Of a stretch of 19,865 nucleotides of DNA, positions 7,301 to 13,652 are shown piece by piece. The DNA comes from JACKBJ01 sp964549495 (GTDB taxonomy: Bacteria; Chloroflexota; Anaerolineae; Epilineales; Epilineaceae). Under the pieces are notes generated by a model. The model was given only the letters and a program-made list of their open reading frames with translations. It had not been told where the DNA came from and searched no databases. A program made the translations under genes and the position numbers. Numbering within the stretch: the first letter of the stretch is position 1; every line of letters starts with the position of its first letter. Location: contig CAZJWJ010000097.1 in the NCBI GenBank assembly GCA_964549495.1, positions 1 to 19,865 on the forward strand. Reading direction: 5' to 3'.

Positions 7301-8998
7301 ATCGTCGTCGAGCTGGTCTCCGATGACCTCGGCGGCTTCGATCACGACTTCGGCGACGCGTTCGAGCTCACCTACAACAGCGCGGCCTGGATCACCGCCT
7401 ACGTCGGCCGGCACTTCGTCGAGTTCCGTCTGGTCGGTCCGGGGCTCAGCCTGGACTTGGATTTGGCGACCGTCACGGGCTCCGTGGAACCTGGTGTGGG
7501 CGTCACCGTCACCCTCCTGGCGGGGAGTCGGACGAGGGCGGTCGCGACCACCTTGACCGACATCGACGGAATCTTCCACGCCGCGCTCCTGGGTGAGGAC
7601 GGGGAGCCGGTCTCGCCAGCCCCCGGAGACCGACTCGCCGTCTGGGCACCGGCCGCGGCGTCCGCATCCGAATTGTCGATGACCGTGCCCGAGTTCACCA
7701 TCGAACCGGATCCGCAGGCCAACGCGGCGCGGGGCAGGGCGACCCCGGGTGGATGGGTGGGTCTCTCCGCCCGGGACATGTTTCCCTGGCCGGCCTGGGG
7801 CGAGGAGAACCAAGGCGGCGGCATCCCGACCGTTCGGGCCGATGGTTCCTACGCGCTCTCCTTCGCGCCGGGCGCCGCGATCGAGCCGGGCTGGCGGATC
7901 GAGGGTAGTTACCGGTTGCCGGTCGGGCACGTCGCCAGGCGCGTGCGTCACGTGCCGATCGTCAACGTGGCGCACGGTGGAGCCCGCGTTTGCGGTTTCG
8001 GCGAGCCCGGCGCGGTCGTCCGCATCGAGGCCAGGGACGCGACGGGAAGCGTCTACGGGCAGGCCGAGACGGTCATCGAGCGGGACGGGACCTACGACTC
8101 GACCCTGCGGGACCCGGCGGGGACTCCGGTCGTTACGCGCGCGGGCTCGACCGTGCAGGCGCAATTCGGGGCGGAATCGGCGACGCTCGAGATGCCGCTG
8201 CTGGAGGTCTCGGTGGATTGGGATCGGAGCCGGATCTCGGGCACCTTGCCCCCCGATTCGCGCTGGTCCGTGGTGGGCCCGGTTAGCAGCTGTTTCGATC
8301 CGGATGCCGTCGGGGTGGCAGGGATGACCGGCGCCGACGGCCGGTTCGAGGATGCTCGCTTCGTGCACGATCGCCCGGGCGATGGGGTCGAGGTGGCGCT
8401 GCGAACGGAGGCCGGCCATCGAATCTACCGCCGGATCCATCGGATCCTACCCCGAATCTTCGTTCACCGAGACCGGGTTGCCGGCATCGGGACGCCCTTC
8501 GACGACCTGGCGCTCGACCTGTACACGTCGGATGGTTCGCTGCGCGCCCGGGCGCGGACCGTGGTCGGCGCGGACGGGCACTTCGATGCCCGCTTCACGG
8601 ATGAAGCGGGTCGGCCCATCTCGATCCAGCCCGGCGACGAGCTGCGGGTGGGGGCGACGCACGAGTCCCCGATCGTCCCCATCGAGGATCTCGACTTCGA
8701 CTTCGATGCCTCACGGGGTCTCTTCGGCCGCGCGCAGCCGGGCCGCGAGGTCGACATCGAGATGACGCTCCACGACGGAAGATCCCTCGCCCTGACGCGC
8801 CAGGCTGACGAAGACGGCTGGTTCTGGTACACGTCGGACGACATTCTGTCGAGGGCGACCTGGACGCTCGAGGACATCGTTCACGTTCGGCTCGTACTCC
8901 GCAGCCCGAACGGCCACGAGATCGTCGCCGAGAGCGACGTCGCGCTCGATCCTCCTCCGGTGACGATCCACCTGCCCTTGCTTACGACACGACGCTGA
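4328..8998 (+). CDS. Large secreted protein: seven-bladed propeller plus about 13 alternating Ig-like modules
   Basis: 1556 residues from ATG 4328, which has gggag 6-7 bases upstream. An in-frame GTG at 4307 would add seven residues. A signal peptide is clear (MRRTTSVLATALVQ, then a hydrophobic core, with ASA as the cleavage site). Residues about 46-310 contain seven roughly 40-residue repeats with W-A-V-G-x-x-G-T-I-x-R-W-D-G-x-x-W, a Ycf48/BNR-like seven-bladed beta-propeller. After a linker (TGLLLPMLFKEG) and about 130 unassigned residues come roughly 13 modules of about 85 residues (from about 449). Each opens with a V-x-G-x-A-x-P-G-x-x-V turn resembling Ig-like/carboxypeptidase-regulatory-like domains. 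Modules of one type end in GH-x-F; those of the other carry D-G-x-F, PGD-x-V-x-V and V-P-x-L. The C-terminus is VTIHLPLLTTRR, with no LPxTG, PEP-CTERM or Por signal visible. An extracellular adhesive or stalk role is inference. I recognise no named homologue. Confidence 0.85.
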   Translation: MRRTTSVLATALVQLTIMLCLAASDASASHHQGRIDAWRIHDHLTEEHFQDVDVISPTDAWAVGNGGTIQRWDGRSWSAYISPTDAHLYGITMIDARTGWAVGDRGTVLRWDGQQWASIDAPVDVALLSVTATRSGQVWISGDEGAVLRWDGRDLTRVETSTTEPLRDISFSSEIDGWTVSTDGSAFRWNGVAWTPVQLPGVFGALSVSSVAPDDVWLVGYSGRIGHWNGEAVREVPSPTRLNLQDVTMTHASFGWAVGDSGTILRWNGYEWIEGGSPTNRLLKSVDGVGTAVAWVVGANGMALYYRPVTGLLLPMLFKEGPSSFSSSAVADRELPARQIQSVTHADRAAANGPADQDPETLEATIFSRSLTWNTTPRVRTFLELHRSGELQARGDNLAGDTGSTQIWLEPLAPVDDLRADPFVYIRPADKIVLASEARPPITITVPTFTVDVDADTDRVIGTAPPGATVEVVVEDRDQPAFTLTREATSQESGRFEVDLTGVMDLLPGHFGTAAILTSEGHRFTAAFAVSEVEITLGSSGLRGRGSPGTRIDVAWRAADGSLAGQDGLEILGDPDWQLPYPAAASRFQPLMAGDRITVTRSGGPRRAADSMSLVVPGLTLGVDEARDVVQGSGPISTTLAVRLTPPGGAPGTRRVDSDASGRFRLELSGELDVGPGWLVEVIHDAGGGLRIRAREVLAQARVWVHDRTVSGIAARGMRVQALLRSPSGQRKGTAGAVAESDGSFHLTLSADSDLPPPSIDPGDVVEVEFIEGDPLVFRVPELTARTDPDAETVSGRAPAGSRVQVTASWLDEPVVRSVTADGDGDYLADFAGVLDIEPPPLATDRRSGTVVVPAQGRHVFLTGWAVVQIGVSSPRDRGGTVGVTAAHGRRVELTARDASGQLFFHASGRTGSPRREGDRTGWGAELLEAGQAVPLEAGDIVRAVVGEDSASFEVPPLEAVIHVTENRISGRTAPGVRLSIQAYGSLTSDPIVVELVSDDLGGFDHDFGDAFELTYNSAAWITAYVGRHFVEFRLVGPGLSLDLDLATVTGSVEPGVGVTVTLLAGSRTRAVATTLTDIDGIFHAALLGEDGEPVSPAPGDRLAVWAPAAASASELSMTVPEFTIEPDPQANAARGRATPGGWVGLSARDMFPWPAWGEENQGGGIPTVRADGSYALSFAPGAAIEPGWRIEGSYRLPVGHVARRVRHVPIVNVAHGGARVCGFGEPGAVVRIEARDATGSVYGQAETVIERDGTYDSTLRDPAGTPVVTRAGSTVQAQFGAESATLEMPLLEVSVDWDRSRISGTLPPDSRWSVVGPVSSCFDPDAVGVAGMTGADGRFEDARFVHDRPGDGVEVALRTEAGHRIYRRIHRILPRIFVHRDRVAGIGTPFDDLALDLYTSDGSLRARARTVVGADGHFDARFTDEAGRPISIQPGDELRVGATHESPIVPIEDLDFDFDASRGLFGRAQPGREVDIEMTLHDGRSLALTRQADEDGWFWYTSDDILSRATWTLEDIVHVRLVLRSPNGHEIVAESDVALDPPPVTIHLPLLTTRR

Positions 8999-9336
8999 GC
9001 CTTGGTTGCCATCACGACAGAGCACGCCCTTGTCTTGAGCCACGAGGTTGGAACCATGGAGCTCGAGGGGCCGCCTAGCGGAGTCGGATGAACCGATGTC
9101 GCTTGCGACCGACAGTAGGTGTGCTGTGCTCCAGCGCTGACTGCTGATCCCGCTCATGCTGGCAACCGCTCTCCTACTGGGCGCCCCGCAGGTTTCGCCC
9201 GTCGCCGCCTTACCGGAGGGGCCCGACCAACAGGCTGCCGACCTCGAGATGCCAATCGATGACCGAGTCGCTGAACGGCTGAAGATCGTTCGGGAGTCGG
9301 AGGGCAAGCAGCCGTTGACTACCCTAGACTGTAGCG
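8999..9336. other. Gap between the two large exported-protein genes
   Basis: A stretch of 338 bases with no intact gene. Its only content of note is a likely broken signal-peptide ORF in its second half, listed separately. I see no T-tailed hairpin and no clear promoter. A weak ribosome-binding context (gactgtagcg) precedes the downstream ATG at 9337. Confidence 0.5.
9088..9336 (+). pseudogene. Possible frameshifted fragment of a small secreted-protein gene
   Basis: ATG 9088, with ggag 4 bases upstream, opens MNRCRLRPTVGVLCSSADC and stops at 9145-9147. The other frame, open from 9141, continues with IPLMLATALLLGAPQVSPVA and then a charged stretch (MPIDDRVAERLKIVRESEG). Joined, they make a convincing signal peptide: basic start, hydrophobic core, and a polar region after VAA. 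The second frame remains open but runs into the start of the 790-residue lipoprotein gene, where it loses protein-like character. This suggests a gene broken by a frameshift and cut at its 3' end, although chance cannot be excluded. If no frameshift exists, a short ORF from ATG 9156 is the alternative. Confidence 0.3.
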
Positions 9337-11709
9337 ATGGAAACCATCTCGAAGTTCGCGCGACTGCGTGGGACCTGTGTCCTCATGGCTCTCGTTTCAC
9401 TTCAGGCGGCATGCACAGCGGACTCCGACTCGATCGACCCGATCGGCGCTCCGGATGCAGGTACTCGAGTTGGACCGATCGATGGCGGTTTGGACCTGCC
9501 GACGGATCGACCGCGTTCTCTCGCCTCGCCAACCGTAGATCGTGCACCGGCTCAACCAACCTTGGATCGGACGACGCCACGACGGGGTGGCATCCATGCC
9601 GAGCACGGCGCCAGTGGGGAACTACCGCAAGCGCCAGCTGTGGCCGTCGACTCGGATGCGGGCTACGTCTTCGTTCGCGAGGGTGGGACGACCAAGGTCA
9701 TCGCATTGGCCAACGGCCAGATGGTCCGTAGGTTGGACTGGGGCGGGCCGATGGTCCTCGATGCACAAGGGCGGCGGCTGTACATCGACTCCAGCGCCGA
9801 GCCGGCCGCACTCATCATCGTTGACACGCGCTCGCTCGATCAAGTTGGCAAGATACCCTTGCCACCTCGAGACGACTCGCCATCGCCCGATGATCCAGAT
9901 GCGAGATGGGGTGAACCTCGGGTCGCTCCCGTCCTCCTACCACAGCGAGGCACGGTGCTCATCTTCCGCGCTGGCAAGGCCTTGGAGTACGATCCTACCA
10001 CCGGTGCCAGTGGATCCCTCGAACTCTCGCCCCTTGAAGAGACTCCGCATGCGCTGCGTCAAGCTCTCGGATCGCCAGACGGTCGCACCCTGTATGTTGC
10101 GAAACATGCTTTCGACGAGCCGATCTACGACGTGAACACGCAGCTTGCAGCGATCGACGTAGAATCCGGTCGGACGCTTTGGAACAGGCCCGTCTTCGGC
10201 AAACTCACCTTCCTGTTTGCCTCGGAAGCCGGCCTGCTCACGTCGTCCGATTGGGGTCGAGGGGATGGAAGCAATCTCTACGTCTGGAACCGAGATGGGC
10301 TGGCCCTGCGGAGCGAGGGCTGGCCAACGCGAATTCACTCTGCCTTTCACGACCGGGAGGCCGGCCAGATCATCCTTGTGATCGATCAGTTCATCGAGCA
10401 GGATCTCTTGGCCATCCTGGACGACACTACATTGAGCCTTCGCTACGTCACCCCTGCGCCGACGAACGCCATGTTGGTCGCAAGCGACAGTCCGCACGAC
10501 CGCTGGCTGCTCGACACCGGCGAGCGTGCCGTCGTCGTTGATGACGCCGCACTTCTGCACCTGCCAGAGACCAGTGAATCACCGCAAGCGGCCGAGGAGG
10601 GATCCCACGGCCTGGTCGCTGTCTCACCGAGCTGGCCCGACGATGACACGATCGTCCGCGCGACGGTCTTGCCAGGCGCCGCGCGGTGTTTCGACACCTG
10701 GCGCGCGAGAGACCTTGCCCTGAGTTCCGATCTCGGAAGGACTTGGCGATCCATCCACAGCGGCCTGCCCACCTGCCACCGCCAGATCGATCACGCGCCC
10801 GTGCTCGCGCCTGGCTTCGGCCATGATCGCCGGATGTACCTTGGTGTGGCTGGACTCGGGATCTTCCGATTCAGCCTCTCGGATCCGATCTGGCGACCCG
10901 TGAACGATGGCCTTCGGGCCCTTGGAATTGGGGACTTCGTCCTGTCCCCGCACTTCGATATCGACCCGACGATGATCGCGTTCTCGGCCGATCGAGGACT
11001 GCCGATCGATGCCTTCGCCACAGAGAGCGAACCGCAACTCGCAACGACCTGGATATCCCGGAACGCCGGAGACCAATGGTCGGAGCTGGGTCGGTTCGAC
11101 GCGGTGGCGTTCTCCGAAAGTCCTTCGACTCCGTATCGCCTGTACGGCTTCCGAGAAGGATCCAGGGCTCTCGAGGTCAGCGATGACATGGGCGCGACCT
11201 GGAGCGTCAAGGGCGGATCTCCATGGCCCTCCGACGAAGCGCTCGGACGGCACAGGGTCGTATCGGCATTCGTCATCCACAGCGGCAGCAGCCCAGACGA
11301 GGTCCTCTTCGTACGGATCGCGGAACGGCCAGACCCATACTTCGAAGGCGCTGACGTCGAGGGACGGACGTTGCGTTCGGTCGACGGCGGAGAGACCTGG
11401 CTGCCCATCGACACGGTACTCCCCGAGTCGGAAGCGAGTCGGTTGCGTCTCGAGGACGATGCGGGTCAGCCGGTCCTGCTATGGACAGGTCGGATCTGGG
11501 TCGAGGCTGCGCGGCGCAATTTCCTACACATATGGCGATCGGACGACCTGGGCGCCTCATGGTACGAAGTGCGACCTCCGTCGTCCCTACTGCCCATGCG
11601 CGATGTCTCCGCCCTGGCCGATGGCGACGTCCTGATCACCACCGAGGACGACAGGCTGCACGTACTCCCGCTCGACGATCTAGGCGCTGTACCAGTCGAA
11701 TCGGATTGA
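9337..11709 (+). CDS. Probable lipoprotein with WD40/YVTN-like region and five Asp-box (BNR) repeats
   Basis: 790 residues. The N-terminus has a basic start, a hydrophobic stretch and LVSLQAAC followed by TADSD, so Cys26 is a plausible lipidation site. Gln at -3 makes the lipobox imperfect. Residues about 30-100 are a Pro/Asp-rich linker. From about residue 100 there are propeller-type strands (VAVDSDAGYVFVREGGTTKV, then SPDGRTLYVAKHAF) resembling YVTN/PQQ-like repeats. The second half has five Asp-boxes: SSDLGRTW (about 463), SRNAGDQW (574), SDDMGATW (615), SVDGGETW (681) and SDDLGASW (735). These mark a VPS10/sortilin-like or sialidase-type propeller. Such repeats are structural and do not show enzymatic activity by themselves. 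It follows another exported propeller protein on the same strand after a 338-base gap. The two may work together at the envelope (inference). No known name is recognised. Confidence 0.82.
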   Translation: METISKFARLRGTCVLMALVSLQAACTADSDSIDPIGAPDAGTRVGPIDGGLDLPTDRPRSLASPTVDRAPAQPTLDRTTPRRGGIHAEHGASGELPQAPAVAVDSDAGYVFVREGGTTKVIALANGQMVRRLDWGGPMVLDAQGRRLYIDSSAEPAALIIVDTRSLDQVGKIPLPPRDDSPSPDDPDARWGEPRVAPVLLPQRGTVLIFRAGKALEYDPTTGASGSLELSPLEETPHALRQALGSPDGRTLYVAKHAFDEPIYDVNTQLAAIDVESGRTLWNRPVFGKLTFLFASEAGLLTSSDWGRGDGSNLYVWNRDGLALRSEGWPTRIHSAFHDREAGQIILVIDQFIEQDLLAILDDTTLSLRYVTPAPTNAMLVASDSPHDRWLLDTGERAVVVDDAALLHLPETSESPQAAEEGSHGLVAVSPSWPDDDTIVRATVLPGAARCFDTWRARDLALSSDLGRTWRSIHSGLPTCHRQIDHAPVLAPGFGHDRRMYLGVAGLGIFRFSLSDPIWRPVNDGLRALGIGDFVLSPHFDIDPTMIAFSADRGLPIDAFATESEPQLATTWISRNAGDQWSELGRFDAVAFSESPSTPYRLYGFREGSRALEVSDDMGATWSVKGGSPWPSDEALGRHRVVSAFVIHSGSSPDEVLFVRIAERPDPYFEGADVEGRTLRSVDGGETWLPIDTVLPESEASRLRLEDDAGQPVLLWTGRIWVEAARRNFLHIWRSDDLGASWYEVRPPSSLLPMRDVSALADGDVLITTEDDRLHVLPLDDLGAVPVESD

Positions 11710-11741
11710 CATGAACTCGCAGCGCGTAGCAGCTGCAGCCG

Positions 11742-11758
11742 TTGGTCATCTCGACCAA
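11742..11758. terminator. Small hairpin between convergent genes
   Basis: TTGGTC (11742-11747) and GACCAA (11753-11758) form a 6-bp stem with a 5-base loop in the 81-base gap between the + strand lipoprotein gene and the - strand serine hydrolase gene. The convergent position suits a bidirectional terminator, but no T-tract is present and the stem is short. Confidence 0.22.
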
Positions 11759-11790
11759 GGCGGGCACAACTCCTGACGCTGGACGTGGCT

Positions 11791-13380
11791 TCATGAACTG
11801 TGACCAAGACCATGTCCGGCACGAGGTGGGGGACAGGCCGGCGCGAAGGTCGCGGCTGCGAGCACGAGCAGGAGGAGCGTCACGGCCCCCGATACCCAGA
11901 TGAAGGCGGTCGGCCAAGGGTCGAAGCGCACCGTCACGAAGGTCGGTGGATAGCCGGCGAGCCGAAGCGGCCAATCCGTGTACCAGAAGAGCCACCAGGA
12001 TGCCACCAGGACGAGCAGGCCGGCGAGCCGCAGCCGTCTCCACGCCGAGAGGGACGGGTCGAAGGAGCGCCGCCCTCGCCGCAGGCCCGAGATCACGATC
12101 GCACCGTAGATCAACGACAGGGCGACGAGGATCCGGGCGAGTCCGAGCTGGACGTCACGGAACAGGTACATCTGGGCGCACAGGCCGCGGAGCGGATCCT
12201 CGGGCAATTCCTCGCTCCACGGGCATGCGATGTCGGCGAAGACACCCGCCGCGGCCCGGTCGCTGTTCGTGAGGATGACGATCCCTGCACCCATCTCGGG
12301 CGCTACGGCGAGGAAGGACTTCCATCCCCGATGATCCCCGGTCTTACGGGCGACCAGCACATCCGAACTCTTGTCGAGGTTGTAGCCCAGGCCCGCGAGC
12401 GTCTCATCCTCGGTCAGCACTACGGGCTCGAAGGTCTCGCGCACCGAGCCAGGCGAGAGCACGCCTCGCCCCGCGGGCTCGCCTTCGGGCCCCGGCATCG
12501 TCGCGGCCACGAAGCGGCCCAGGTCTCCCGCGGTCGCGACGAGCCCGCCCTGTGCGTGGGTCGCGTGCTCGTAGGAGGGCTGGGGGCGGTTGTACCAGTC
12601 GTAACCGACCGCCGCCCTCGAGCGGAGCTCGGGCGTCCAGTCGTAGCGGCTCGAGGTCATGCCGAGCGGGTCGAGGACCTCCCGCTGCATGAAGTCCGCG
12701 AAGGGCTCTCCACCGACTTCCTCGATGGCCATCTCGAGCAGGAGATAGCCCTTCGAGGAGTAGCGGTATGCCTCGCCGGGCGAGGCCACGACGCGTATCG
12801 CGCCGCCCTCCATTCCGGCTCCGTCAGCTGCTTCCTCGAGCGACGGAACCGGCTCGCCCGGCTGGACACCGGGATCGCCCCCTCCGGACAAGCCGGCGGA
12901 ATGGGACAGGATGCGTCGCGGCGTGACGAGCGAGTGGTCGAACTCGGACTCGGGCAGCTGCCAGCGGCTCAGATAGGTCTCGATCGGCGCATCCAGGTCG
13001 ATGAGCCCTTGCTCTGCGAGCTTCAGGACCCCCCATCCGGTGACCGGCTTGGCGACCGAAGCCGTCTCGAAGACCGTGTCCGCCGTGACCGGAGCGCCTT
13101 CTTCGACATCCGCGAGCCCGAAGCCGCCCGACCATACCGCCTCGCCACCGACCACGATCGCCACCGCAGCACCCGGTGCGCGATGCCGCTCGAGTGCCTC
13201 GGGTGCCTCGTCCTCGATCCGCCGGATCATCTCATCCAGATCCGCCGGAGTCTGGGCCCGAACCGGCAGGGCCGGCCCGGCCGGCGATCCGAGAAGCCCA
13301 ACGCCGACCAGGACCGATGCCACCGCGAGACCCGCGGTCGTGATCGAGAGCCCACATCTCGGGAAGCCTCGCCCGCGCAT
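11791..13380 (-). CDS. Serine hydrolase (beta-lactamase/class C PBP-like) with three C-terminal membrane helices
   Basis: 529 residues from ATG 13380. The frame is open further upstream, but those codons overlap the 88-residue gene and are Arg-rich. A signal peptide or anchor lies in residues 1-43 (hydrophobic from about 12, with VRAQ near the end). The catalytic motifs are SVAK at 108-111 (nucleophile Ser108), YSS at 207-209 where the family usually has YxN, and KTG at 346-348. A family-typical ILSHSAGLSGGG segment lies at about 158. Residues about 411-433, 452-470 and 491-512 are predicted membrane helices. The hydrolase domain therefore lies in the periplasm or outside, held by a C-terminal membrane anchor. 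Family members act as DD-peptidases, esterases or amidases; the substrate cannot be told. It starts 5 bases after the stop of the 88-residue gene, at the end of an amidohydrolase operon. Confidence 0.87.
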   Translation of the reverse strand: MRGRGFPRCGLSITTAGLAVASVLVGVGLLGSPAGPALPVRAQTPADLDEMIRRIEDEAPEALERHRAPGAAVAIVVGGEAVWSGGFGLADVEEGAPVTADTVFETASVAKPVTGWGVLKLAEQGLIDLDAPIETYLSRWQLPESEFDHSLVTPRRILSHSAGLSGGGDPGVQPGEPVPSLEEAADGAGMEGGAIRVVASPGEAYRYSSKGYLLLEMAIEEVGGEPFADFMQREVLDPLGMTSSRYDWTPELRSRAAVGYDWYNRPQPSYEHATHAQGGLVATAGDLGRFVAATMPGPEGEPAGRGVLSPGSVRETFEPVVLTEDETLAGLGYNLDKSSDVLVARKTGDHRGWKSFLAVAPEMGAGIVILTNSDRAAAGVFADIACPWSEELPEDPLRGLCAQMYLFRDVQLGLARILVALSLIYGAIVISGLRRGRRSFDPSLSAWRRLRLAGLLVLVASWWLFWYTDWPLRLAGYPPTFVTVRFDPWPTAFIWVSGAVTLLLLVLAAATFAPACPPPRAGHGLGHSS

Positions 13381-13385
13381 CGGCT

Positions 13386-13652
13386 TCACCCGCGAACGCG
13401 CCGGAACGAGACGAGCGTCAGCCCGAGGTCTCGGGCGCGCTCGATCATGCCGTACGTAGCTGCGGCGTCTTGACTCGCGAACCGGATGCATGTTCCCTCG
13501 CTGCCCTCGTACAGGCCAATCTCGATCTCCGCATCGTCGAACCACAATCGACTCTCCTCGTCGAGGCTGCCCTGGACCCACATCTCGCAGGTGCATGTCG
13601 GATCGTCAGGCATCGGAGTCACGGTTGCATCGGCCTTCTCGAATCGGGGCAC
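13386..13652 (-). CDS. Small unknown protein (88 aa) with three cysteines
   Basis: It starts at GTG 13652, directly abutting the stop codon of the amidohydrolase (TGAGTG), which suggests translational coupling. An ATG at 13613 would give 75 residues. No Shine-Dalgarno is evident for either start. The product has a C-x-C pair (PDDPTCTCEMWVQG, Cys20 and Cys22), a third Cys at 55 (GTCIRF), an acidic middle (FDDAEIEIGLYEGSEG) and a helix (AAATYGMIERARDLG). No membrane segment or signal peptide is visible, so it is probably cytoplasmic. I do not recognise the family. Being fitted between two enzyme genes with no free space argues that it is real and linked to their task. Metal binding by the cysteines is only a guess. 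Confidence 0.7.
   Translation of the reverse strand: MPRFEKADATVTPMPDDPTCTCEMWVQGSLDEESRLWFDDAEIEIGLYEGSEGTCIRFASQDAAATYGMIERARDLGLTLVSFRRVRG

Noticed and set aside
4823..8440. A 1205-codon open frame on the minus strand opposite the large secreted-protein gene
   Set aside because: It is rich in Arg, Asp, His and Pro with no domain, signal peptide or motif. It is the antisense shadow of a GC-rich gene whose plus-strand frame has a signal peptide and clear repeats.
11800..13473. A 557-codon plus-strand open frame
   Set aside because: It lies opposite the serine hydrolase, which has intact SVAK and KTG motifs and membrane helices. The plus-strand product is low-complexity Arg/Glu/His-rich without family features.
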